Shown: positions 57,700 through 64,000 of the stretch, piece after piece
Layout: each line of letters begins with the position of its first letter
How positions within the stretch are numbered: position 1 is the stretch's first letter
NCBI RefSeq assembly: GCF_000737325.1
Contig: NZ_CP011125.1
Location: 5,828,001-5,892,000 of the forward strand
Length of the DNA: 64,000 nt
From: Sandaracinus amylolyticus
GTDB lineage: Bacteria > Myxococcota_A > Polyangia > Polyangiales > Sandaracinaceae
Reading direction: 5' to 3'
The notes under the pieces: generated by a model
What the model was told of the DNA's origin: nothing
Database searches by the model: none
Seen by the model: the letters and a program-made list of their open reading frames with translations, nothing else
Program-made: the position numbers and the translations under genes

Positions 57700-58322
57700 A
57701 CGAAGAGCTCGCACGCCTGCGCGACACGCTCGTACAGGTGGTGGAACGGCTGACCCGCGACGTCAGGGCGCTGGAGCGCGAGGTGGAGAGCGATCACGCG
57801 CTCGCCACGACGCTCGCTGCGCTCGCGGGCGGCACCCCGGACCTGCCGCCACTCCGCGCGCGGCTGGTGATCGTCCAGCCCGTGCGAGGCACGCGCATCG
57901 AGGACGAGATCGCGGAGCTCGACGCCGTGTCGGCCGAGCTCGACGCGCGCCTCGAGTCGCTGCGACGCGAGAGCCGCCGGATCGATCACGCGCTCGAGCC
58001 GCTGCTCTGGAACAGCGACGACGCGATCCTCACGCGCACGCCGGGCGGACGAACGCTCGCGAATTCGCGCGGCGCGCCGATCCTCGACGCGCTCGCCACG
58101 CGCGCGCCCGGCGCCGGTCTGTTCACGCTCGCGACCGGCGAGCGCCTCGCGGGCGACGCGCTCCCGCACGAACGCGCCGCGCGCGGCGAGGCGATCGATC
58201 AGCTGGCCGTGCACCTGCGCGCGCCCGGTGAGCTCGTGCCGACGGCGCTCGTCGCCGTGGCGCGTCCGCTGCCACACGGCGCGGGCGTCGCGGTCTTCCG
58301 CGCGCGCCGCGCCGCTCGTTGA
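57696..58322 (+). CDS. Coiled-coil protein with PAS-like C-terminus
   Basis: 208 residues. Two heptad-rich helices (LARLRDTLVQVVERLTRDVRALEREV and IAELDAVSAELDARLESLRRE) flank a short linker. The C-terminal 80 residues (WNSDDAILTRTPGGRTLANSRG...ALVAVARPL) look like a reduced PAS domain. There is no STAS domain, so it is not a complete RsbR paralogue, but position and layout suggest a sensory input subunit of the following partner-switching module. The start overlaps the small upstream ORF; the next gene starts 22 bases after its stop. Confidence 0.65.
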   Translation: MNEELARLRDTLVQVVERLTRDVRALEREVESDHALATTLAALAGGTPDLPPLRARLVIVQPVRGTRIEDEIAELDAVSAELDARLESLRRESRRIDHALEPLLWNSDDAILTRTPGGRTLANSRGAPILDALATRAPGAGLFTLATGERLAGDALPHERAARGEAIDQLAVHLRAPGELVPTALVAVARPLPHGAGVAVFRARRAAR

Positions 58323-58344
58323 GAGAGACGACAGGGGAGGAACG

Positions 58345-59280
58345 ATGGAGAGCACCGCGACGACGACCGACATCCACGCAGAGCTCCAGGCGCTGCGCGC
58401 CGAGCTCGCGCAGAAGCGCACGCTGGTCGAGCTCCTGCTCGACAACAACCCCGACGGGATCGCGATCCTCGGGGCGGACGGCACGATGAACACGAACGAG
58501 GTGGGCAGCCGCGTCCTCGGGGCCGTGCCGGCGAACACCGCGCCGGGCGACTGGTCCGAGGGCTTCGGCTACTTCGCGGCGGATCGCGTGACTCGCAAGT
58601 CGTTCGACGAGCTCCCGGCGGTGCGCGCCGCGCGCGGCGAGACGATCGTGGACGAGCTGCTCTACTGCGTGGGCGCGACGGCGCCGGACGGCGTGATGCT
58701 CTCGTGCTCGGCGCGCCCGCTCCCGGGCGGCGGATCGATCACGGTCTTCCGTGACGTGACCGAGCGCGTGAAGCTCGAGTCGGAGCTCGCGACGCGGAAC
58801 GACGCGCTCGCGAAGCGCGAGGAGGAGAACCGCGAGCTGATCGAGCGCCTGCGCGTCGCGCTCGACGAGCTCTCGACGCCGGTGCTCGAGGTCGCGGAGG
58901 ACGTGCTCGTGCTCCCGGTGATCGGCCTCGTCGACACCCAGCGCAGCGCCGCGATGTCGGAGCGCCTGCTCGCAGAGGTGGTGCGCACGCGCTCGAAGCA
59001 CGTGATCGTCGACCTCACCGGCGTCGAGCTGATCGACACCGGCACCGCGGATCGTTTCGCGAAGCTCGCGCGCGCGGTCGAGCTGCTCGGCGCGAGCTGC
59101 GTGCTGAGCGGCCTGCAGCCCGCGGTCGCGCAGACGCTCGTCGAGCTGGGCGTGGAGTTCTCCGGGCTCGACACGCAGCGCAACCTGCGCCACGCGCTCG
59201 AGCACACGATGCGCGCGCGGCGCGCGTTGAAGACGCGCGACCGTGAGCGCGAGCGCGGCACGGCCCGCGAGGGGCGCTGA
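58345..59280 (+). CDS. rsbR: RsbR-like sensor with PAS and STAS domains
   Basis: 311 residues. AGGGGAGG precedes the ATG at 58345. An N-terminal coiled-coil (HAELQALRAELAQKRTLVELLL) leads into a PAS domain (NNPDGIAILGADG...ITVFRDVTERVKLESEL). After a second coiled-coil comes a C-terminal STAS domain (about 170-290) with HVIVDLTGVELIDTGTADRF. Thr225 and Thr232 line up with the two threonines phosphorylated by RsbT in Bacillus RsbR. In stressosomes RsbR and RsbS form a capsule that holds RsbT until stress. The signal for this PAS domain is unknown. Confidence 0.88.
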   Translation: MESTATTTDIHAELQALRAELAQKRTLVELLLDNNPDGIAILGADGTMNTNEVGSRVLGAVPANTAPGDWSEGFGYFAADRVTRKSFDELPAVRAARGETIVDELLYCVGATAPDGVMLSCSARPLPGGGSITVFRDVTERVKLESELATRNDALAKREEENRELIERLRVALDELSTPVLEVAEDVLVLPVIGLVDTQRSAAMSERLLAEVVRTRSKHVIVDLTGVELIDTGTADRFAKLARAVELLGASCVLSGLQPAVAQTLVELGVEFSGLDTQRNLRHALEHTMRARRALKTRDRERERGTAREGR

Positions 59281-59284
59281 GCCG

Positions 59285-59929
59285 GTGCGGACGGGCGCTC
59301 GTACGAACGACGTCGAGCACGCGGTCGCGATCACGCTGCGCCGTTATCTCTCGGAGATCCTCGCCGACTCGGTGCGGCGTCGCGCCCAGGCGGCGCTCGG
59401 GATCGCCGAAGGATCGCTCGCCGTCGCGGATCTCTCGCGGCTCGTGCCCCGCCTCGAGCAGGGCGTGAAGCTCTTCGTCGACCCTGCGCTGCAGCCCGCG
59501 CTCATGCGCGAGCTCGCCGCGCTCGAAGGCCCGCGGCCGGTGCCGGCGCGCGAGTCGCACGCGATCACGACGGAGGAGGACATCTCGCGCGTGCGCATCC
59601 GGGCGCGCGAGCTCGCGCTCGAGCTCGGCGCGACGAGCCTCGGCGCGCAGCGCGCGGCGACGGTCACGAGCGAGCTCGCGCGCAACATCGTCGCGTACGC
59701 GCCGCCGGGCAGCGTCGATCTCGAGCCGGGACGCGGGGAGCGAACGCTCGCGATCCGCGCCGTCGATCGAGGCCCCGGGATCGCGATGCTCGACGAGGTG
59801 CTCGGCGGCGCGTACCGCAGCCGCACCGGGCTCGGGAAGGGCCTGCTCGGCGTGAAGCGGATCGCGCTGCGGTTCGAGGTGAAGACGGGTCCGAACGGGA
59901 CGACCGTGGAGACGGAGGTGGCGCTGTGA
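59285..59929 (+). CDS. rsbT: RsbT-like switch kinase with N-terminal extension
   Basis: 214 residues from a GTG at 59285, preceded by GAGGGG; a start at 59243 inside the previous gene is possible. The C-terminal 130 residues are an HATPase_c_2 kinase: N-box SELARNIV with Asn134, DRGPGIAML as G1, and TGLGKGLLGVKRI as G2. Typical RsbT is about 130 residues. Here about 85 extra residues (LRRYLSEILADSVRRRAQAALGI...LVPRLEQGVKLFV) precede it, a helical domain I cannot name. It should phosphorylate the STAS partners on either side. The stop overlaps the RsbS-like gene (GTGA). Confidence 0.85.
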   Translation: MRTGARTNDVEHAVAITLRRYLSEILADSVRRRAQAALGIAEGSLAVADLSRLVPRLEQGVKLFVDPALQPALMRELAALEGPRPVPARESHAITTEEDISRVRIRARELALELGATSLGAQRAATVTSELARNIVAYAPPGSVDLEPGRGERTLAIRAVDRGPGIAMLDEVLGGAYRSRTGLGKGLLGVKRIALRFEVKTGPNGTTVETEVAL

Positions 59930-60414
59930 GGGCGAGGACGACGACGACCTACGATCGGTCCGCGACGACGACGATCCCGATCCTCGAGCTCTGGGGCAAC
60001 CTCGTGGTGCCGCTCCAGGGCGAGATCCGCGACTCGCAGATGGACGAGCTCCGCGATCGTCTGCTCGCGCGGCTGCGCGATCGCGGCGCGCGCGGGCTCG
60101 TGATCGACGCCTCGGGCGTGTGGCTGCTCGACAGCCATCTCTGCTCGATGGTCGGTCGCATCGCGCGCGCGGCGCGCCTCATGGGCGCGGAGACGTTGCT
60201 CTGCGGGCTCGGCCCCGACGTGGTCACGACGCTGCTCGACATGGGCATCGAGCTCGAGGGCATCCGCACCGCGCTCGGCCTCGAGGAGGCGCTGGAGCAG
60301 CTCGGCGTGCACGCCGAGAGCCCCGACGAGGAGGACGACGTCTGGGACGAGCTCTTGGACGGGCGCGACGACGAGGACGAGGGTGAAGGCGAGCGCGACG
60401 CGCGCGATGCCTGA
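59926..60414 (+). CDS. rsbS: RsbS-like STAS antagonist
   Basis: 162 residues from a GTG overlapping the rsbT-like stop. A STAS domain covers about 15-125: IPILELWGNLVVPLQGEI, GLVIDASGVWLLDSHLCSM and TLLCGLGPDVVTTLLDMGIELEGI. Ser70 in LLDSHL aligns with the phosphorylated Ser59 of Bacillus RsbS. The last 40 residues are a very acidic tail (SPDEEDDVWDELLDG, then EDEGEGE) not found in RsbS and possibly a docking or solubility element. Gene order R-T-S differs from the Bacillus R-S-T order. Confidence 0.87.
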   Translation: MRARTTTTYDRSATTTIPILELWGNLVVPLQGEIRDSQMDELRDRLLARLRDRGARGLVIDASGVWLLDSHLCSMVGRIARAARLMGAETLLCGLGPDVVTTLLDMGIELEGIRTALGLEEALEQLGVHAESPDEEDDVWDELLDGRDDEDEGEGERDARDA

Positions 60415-60856
60415 CGGCGAGGCGCGCCGCGTCGTGTGCAGCGACGCGCGCGATCGCCTCGTCGCGTCGATCGTGGTGCGCGCGTTCGCGGGCTCCCTCG
60501 GGTTCCCGCCGCGCGCGTGCCTCGAGCTCGCGATCGCGGCCGCCGAGCTCGCGTCGAACGCGGTGCGGCACGGTGGTGGCGGCGTGCTCGAGGTGCGTGT
60601 GCTGCGCGACGGTGCGCGTGTGGGCGTCGAGCTCGCCTGCTCCGACGAGGGTCAGGGCATCCCCGACCCCGACGCGGCGGTGCGCGACGGCTGGTCGCGC
60701 GGTCGCGCGCTCGGCCCCGACGACCCGTGGCACGAGGGCCTGGGACGCGGGCTCGGCGCGGTGTCGCGCGCGGTCGACGAGCTGATGTTCGTGCCTGCGC
60801 GCGAGGGCCGTCACGTGGTGCGCGCGCGCCGCTGGATCCCGCGTTCGCGCGCTTGA
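60407..60856 (+). CDS. Second HATPase (RsbT/RsbW-like) of the module
   Basis: 149 residues from the ATG at 60407, overlapping the previous stop by 8 bases; a GTG at 60383 is an alternative. It is a small stand-alone GHKL ATPase: ELASNAVRHGGGG with Asn51, CSDEGQGIPDPD as G1 and GLGRGLGAVSRAV as G2. In Bacillus, RsbT has such a paralogue only in RsbW, the anti-sigma factor. Another possibility is the ATPase of an RsbX/SpoIIE-type output. No sigma factor gene is present, so the output is not visible here. Confidence 0.85.
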   Translation: MPDGEARRVVCSDARDRLVASIVVRAFAGSLGFPPRACLELAIAAAELASNAVRHGGGGVLEVRVLRDGARVGVELACSDEGQGIPDPDAAVRDGWSRGRALGPDDPWHEGLGRGLGAVSRAVDELMFVPAREGRHVVRARRWIPRSRA

Positions 60857-60865
60857 CGCCAGCCG

Positions 60866-61378
60866 ATGCCCAGCGTCACGCTCACCCGCGTGGAGAACGC
60901 AGTCCCGACGCCGATCGCTCGTCCGATGCCGGCCCCCACGGGGCTCGGGATCGAGCCCGGGACGTGGGTCTCCCGGCTGACCTGGGCGATCCTCTTCGCG
61001 CTGCCGACGGCGGTGTTCATCACGGCCGCGTGGCTCACGCCGAACCCCGAGGGGCACGGCACGCACACGCAGCTCGGCCTTCCGCCGTGCGGCTTCCTCG
61101 TGTTCACCGGGTACCCGTGCCCGGGCTGCGGCCTCACGACCGCGTTCTCGTACATGATCCGCCTCGACGTGCTCGGGGCGTGGCACGCGAACCCGTTCGG
61201 CATCGCGCTCTTCCTCGCGGTCGCGCTGTTCATCCCGTTCGCGGCGCTCGGCTTCGTGCGCGGCTGGTCGGTGGTGTCGGCGCTCGATCGCGTGCACGCC
61301 GAGAAAGTCGCGATCGTGCTCGCGCTGCTCTCCGTGATCTCGTGGGTCACGCGCATCGCGCTGATCTCGCTCGCCTGA
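60866..61378 (+). CDS. DUF2752 membrane protein
   Basis: 170 residues. A Pro-rich N-terminus is followed by three or four hydrophobic segments. The hallmark is PCGFLVFTGYPCPGCGLTTAF, in which the CPxCGxTT motif defines DUF2752, then LGAWHANPFGIALFLAVALF. DUF2752 proteins are short inner-membrane proteins of unknown role. This gene starts 9 bases after the HATPase gene and overlaps the putative methyltransferase start, so it may belong to the same transcript. Confidence 0.88.
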   Translation: MPSVTLTRVENAVPTPIARPMPAPTGLGIEPGTWVSRLTWAILFALPTAVFITAAWLTPNPEGHGTHTQLGLPPCGFLVFTGYPCPGCGLTTAFSYMIRLDVLGAWHANPFGIALFLAVALFIPFAALGFVRGWSVVSALDRVHAEKVAIVLALLSVISWVTRIALISLA

Positions 61379-62157
61379 GCGCGCCCGCGCTCGACGCGCT
61401 GCCGGCGTCGCTCGCATCGCGTCACCTCGCGCGCCCCGACGATCCCGACACGCGCGCCTGGCTCGATGCGAACGCATCGCGTCCCCACGGCGCGCTCGCG
61501 ACCGCGCTGCATCGCGCGCTGCGCCGCGTCGCGTCGGACTACGACGTCGACGCGTGGCTCGGGATGCACCCGATGCACCTGCTCGGCACGACGTCGTGGC
61601 GCGCGCTGCTCGGCGCCGAGCACGTCGGCGGGGCGCTGCTCGACGTCGGTGCGGGCAACGGCGACGTCACCGCGACGCTCGCGCCGCTCTTCGATCGCGT
61701 CGTCGCGACCGAGACGTCGCGCCCGATGGTGCGTCGCTTGCGCGCGAAGGGCTTCGACGCGCACCCGATCGATCTCGCGACCGAGCGGCTGCCCGATGCG
61801 ACGACGCGCTTCCGCGCCGTCGCGCTGCTCGACGTGCTCGATCGCTGCGCGCGCCCGCGCTCGCTGCTCGACGCCGCGCTCTCGGCGCTCGAGCCGCGCG
61901 GCGCGCTGATCATCGCGTCACCGCTGCCGATGCGACCGCACGTCGACGTGGGCGGGCACACCGTCGATCCCGACGAGCCGCTCGGCGTCGAGGGTGATGG
62001 CTTCGAGGACGCGCTGGTGTCGCTGGTCGACACGCTGCTCGCGCCGCGCGGCCTCGAGGTCGAGCGGTGGACCCGCGCGCCCTATCTCGCGCGGGGCGAT
62101 CGCGACGCGCCGCTCCACGTGCTCGACGACGTGGTGCTCGTCGCGCGTCGTCGCTGA
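61342..62157 (+). CDS. METTL9/DREV-family methyltransferase homologue
   Basis: About 271 residues if the GTG at 61342 is used; no ATG occurs in the first 75 codons, so the start is uncertain. The SAM motif is LLDVGAGNGDVTATL (GAGNG at 103-107). The whole domain follows animal METTL9 (DREV family): ATETSRPMVRRL, LLDVLDRCARPRSLL, an ASPLPMRPHV block followed by a GGH, PDEPLGVEGDGFEDALVSL, VERWTRAPYLARGD and LDDVVLVARR. These blocks, rather than just motif I, are what separates the family from ordinary methyltransferases. METTL9 makes 1-methylhistidine at His-x-His sites. The bacterial substrate is unknown. It overlaps the DUF2752 gene. Confidence 0.83.
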   Translation: MGHAHRADLARLSAPALDALPASLASRHLARPDDPDTRAWLDANASRPHGALATALHRALRRVASDYDVDAWLGMHPMHLLGTTSWRALLGAEHVGGALLDVGAGNGDVTATLAPLFDRVVATETSRPMVRRLRAKGFDAHPIDLATERLPDATTRFRAVALLDVLDRCARPRSLLDAALSALEPRGALIIASPLPMRPHVDVGGHTVDPDEPLGVEGDGFEDALVSLVDTLLAPRGLEVERWTRAPYLARGDRDAPLHVLDDVVLVARRR

Positions 62158-62165
62158 GTGCCGCG

Positions 62166-62194
62166 GTGGCACTGGCAGTGCCACGGTGGCACTG
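62166..62194. terminator. Triple palindrome between convergent genes
   Basis: GTGGCACTG (62166-62174), its complement CAGTGCCAC (62176-62184) and GTGGCACTG again (62186-62194) alternate with single-base spacers. The middle arm can pair with either flank, giving two mutually exclusive hairpins on either strand. It lies between the stops at 62157 and 62199 and can act as a bidirectional terminator. Confidence 0.55.
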
Positions 62195-62198
62195 GCAA

Positions 62199-64000
62199 TC
62201 AGGCGTCCTGCGCGACCGACTCGATGCGCGACGCGTCGTCCGCACGACCGAGCGCGCGCAGACACGCCGCGAGCATGCGCATGGCGGTCGTCTCGCCCTT
62301 GCGATCCCCGGCACGCCGCGCGAGCGCCAGCGCGCGCAGCGCGAGCCGCACCGCGCCCGTCGCGTCCCCACCGCGCAGCGCGACGGCGCCCTCCGCCAGC
62401 GGCTGCCGCGGATCCGCGTCCTTCGCCGCCCCGCGATACCCCCGCGCCTTCGCGAGCGAGAGCCGCGCCGCGCCGAGATCGCCGCGCATCAGATCCGCGA
62501 GCGCACGGAAGCGCGACACCGCGGCCATGTCGCTGCCCGACGCGACCGCGCGCTGCAGCAGCTGATCGAGCGCGACGAGATCGTGCGAGCGCACCGCCTC
62601 CTCCGCGGCCGCCGCGAACGACGAGCGACGATCGTCCTCCTCGCCGCGCGAGTCGATCACGCCCGACTGCGTCGACGCGAGATCGTGGGCCGCGAGCGAG
62701 ACCTGCTCCGTCGGCGGCTCGGTGTCGCGCACCGGGTGCTTGCCCGTGCCCTCGAGCTCGTCGAGCGCGATCTCGGCAGAGGGCGGCGCCGCGTCCTCCT
62801 CGTCCCAGTCGGACTTGGGCGGCACGGTCGCCGACGCGCGCGAGAGCGCATCGACGTCGTGCGACGCGCCCGTGCCGAGCCGGCCGAGCAGCATCGCGAT
62901 CCGCGACGCCGCGCGCCGGTAGCCCGTCTCCAGCGCGGCGCGACCGATCTCCATCAGCCGCGCGCTGCCGCGTTCCTCGAGCCCGCCTTCGATCTCGTAG
63001 TACGCGAGCTCGGCGCGCAGCGAAGGCAGCGCGACGTCGTCGGCACCTCGCTCGAGCAGTGCCTCCGCGACGAAGCGATGCAGCTCGGCCGCGCGCGCGG
63101 GAGGCATGCCCTGCACGACGAACCGGCGCAGGAACGACGAGCTCGGGTGCGGCCGCATCACGCCGTGCGGCGCCGCGCCGGCGGGCCATCCACCGTCGGG
63201 CGAGAGCCACGCCTCGCGCGCGAGCCGATCGAGCGCGCGCGCCCTCGCCTTCTCGCTCACTCCGTCGCGCGACGCGACCGCCTCGATCAGCTCGCGCGTC
63301 GCGCCCTCGGGCGACACGCAGACCGCCTCGAGCAGACGGCGCGGCTCGTCCTCGAGCCGCGACATCCGCTCGTCGACGACCTCCTCGAGCGGGATCGCGC
63401 TCATCCCGCCGCGCGGCGCGCCGCGCCACACGAACCCGTCGCCCTCGACGACGAGGTCCCCCGACGCGATCAGCGCGCGCGCGACCTCGACCACGCCGAG
63501 CGGGGTCTCGCCGCCGAGCACCGCGATGCGGCGCGCGAGCTCGGGATCCGTCGCGTCACCGAGCACCGTCTGCGCGACCGCGCGCGCGTCCGACGTGCGC
63601 AGCGGCGGCAGCACGAGCTCGCGCACCGGCTCCGCGAGACCGGTCGGGAGCTTCACGTCGACGGGATACCGCGCGATCAGCGCGATCGGCGCGCCGATCG
63701 CGCGCGCACCGAGCAGCACGTCGAGGCTCGCCGCGTCGACCATCGCGAGCGGCGTGAGGAACACCCAGCTGCGCGCGTCGCGCCCGCCATCACCGACGCG
63801 CGAGAGCAGCGTCGCGAGCGCGTCCGCGACGGCATCGCACGGAGGCAGACCGCCGCGCAGCGTCACGCGCAGCACGCGTCCCGCGCTGCGCCCCGCCGCG
63901 TCGTCTCCGCACGCCGCGATCACCGCGTCGTCCGCGCCGAGCGTCCGCCCGAGCGCGTAGCGCAGGCTCGCGAGCGGCGCGATGCCGCCCGCCGCGCTCC
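62199..64000 (-). CDS. Large STAND/TPR-type regulatory protein, C-terminal 600 residues (runs off the right edge)
   Basis: The frame is open to the window edge. An in-frame GTG at 63923 could start it, but the preceding 25 codons (APLASLRYALGRTLGADDA) continue a protein-like pattern, so I treat it as partial. The visible N-terminal part looks like the second half of an AAA/STAND ATPase: WVFLTPLAMVDAASLDVLLG as a Walker B/sensor-like strand, then APIALIARYPV and LPPLRTSDARAVAQTVLG. Winged-helix-like and TPR-like helices follow (LHRFVAEALLERGADDVALPSLRAELAYYE). In the middle is an acidic linker (SDWDEEDAAPPSAEIALDELEG), and the last 150 residues are TPR-like (DAARLSLAKARG-type helices). Myxobacterial kinases often carry such C-termini. 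Confidence 0.7.
   Translation of the reverse strand, partial: SAAGGIAPLASLRYALGRTLGADDAVIAACGDDAAGRSAGRVLRVTLRGGLPPCDAVADALATLLSRVGDGGRDARSWVFLTPLAMVDAASLDVLLGARAIGAPIALIARYPVDVKLPTGLAEPVRELVLPPLRTSDARAVAQTVLGDATDPELARRIAVLGGETPLGVVEVARALIASGDLVVEGDGFVWRGAPRGGMSAIPLEEVVDERMSRLEDEPRRLLEAVCVSPEGATRELIEAVASRDGVSEKARARALDRLAREAWLSPDGGWPAGAAPHGVMRPHPSSSFLRRFVVQGMPPARAAELHRFVAEALLERGADDVALPSLRAELAYYEIEGGLEERGSARLMEIGRAALETGYRRAASRIAMLLGRLGTGASHDVDALSRASATVPPKSDWDEEDAAPPSAEIALDELEGTGKHPVRDTEPPTEQVSLAAHDLASTQSGVIDSRGEEDDRRSSFAAAAEEAVRSHDLVALDQLLQRAVASGSDMAAVSRFRALADLMRGDLGAARLSLAKARGYRGAAKDADPRQPLAEGAVALRGGDATGAVRLALRALALARRAGDRKGETTAMRMLAACLRALGRADDASRIESVAQDA

Noticed and set aside
60407-60856. Classical RsbW anti-sigma factor
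   Set aside because: It has the ATPase fold, but no sigma factor gene is adjacent, so I only call it a second HATPase.

Overview
The window is about 70% G+C, gene-dense and free of tRNA, rRNA, CRISPR and intact insertion sequences. Several features point to a myxobacterium of the Polyangiales/Sandaracinus type (Myxococcota). There are three Pkn2-like Ser/Thr kinases, two bacterial enhancer-binding proteins, many lipoproteins with Asp/Ala-rich linkers, a Roadblock/LC7 protein, HEAT and PEGA repeats, and a P-loop/J/HTH fusion. The taxon is inferred from gene content only. Genes lie on both strands in short operons with very many 4-base ATGA/GTGA stop-start overlaps.

Left part (1-26888). A translationally coupled trio on the minus strand joins a GMC oxidoreductase, a small Tat protein and an exported lipoprotein that runs off the edge. 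Next comes a second coupled trio: a lipoprotein, an MtfA-type peptidase and a YheT-type hydrolase. It diverges from an exported rhodanese lipoprotein across an operator-like inverted repeat. Housekeeping and metabolic genes follow: aldo/keto reductase, class III CoA-transferase, yggS-maf-(ParA-like fusion), an HNH nuclease, recD2 and truD. Between them sit two kinases, a beta-lactamase-fold hydrolase, a Cys-rich lipoprotein, a peptidyl-prolyl isomerase and a Roadblock protein.

Repeat region (about 26900-29510). Five copies of a 115-250 bp repeat begin just after the stop codons of two convergent genes, three direct copies on the left and two inverted copies on the right. They enclose a cluster of 42-bp hairpin repeats and two small membrane-protein genes, one carrying a GspG-type pseudopilin C-terminus. 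I regard the repeats as non-coding. They are the least explained DNA in the window.

Middle (29514-42809). This part holds an FHA-GAF-sigma54 activator, a HEAT lipoprotein, an exported alpha/beta hydrolase, an SDR, a YXWGXW protein, a class 3 lipase and mfd. Strong hairpins lie between several of the convergent pairs.

Pentose-phosphate operon (50057 down to 42818, minus strand): pgl-rpiA-gnd-zwf-tkt-HAD. Every junction overlaps by 4 bases except the last, which is a 14-base gap. The oxidative branch, ribose-5-P isomerase and transketolase would therefore be made together, with a double-HAD phosphatase of unknown substrate.

Right part (50316-64000). It begins with an ABM-truncated-globin fusion facing an HxlR regulator. 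A PEGA kinase then diverges from a PAS-GAF-GAF-GAF-AAA regulator whose sigma54-contact loop is degenerate. Behind the regulator lies an Rsb-type partner-switching (stressosome-like) module: small ORF, coiled-coil protein, RsbR-like, RsbT-like with an N-terminal extension, RsbS-like, and a second HATPase. After it come a DUF2752 membrane protein and a convincing bacterial homologue of the METTL9/DREV histidine methyltransferase family. The window ends inside a large STAND/TPR-type protein.

The observations I would follow up first are the repeat family, the METTL9 homologue, the ParA-like fusion that lacks its P-loop lysine, the GAIAGA regulator with its Rsb module, and the coupled GMC trio.
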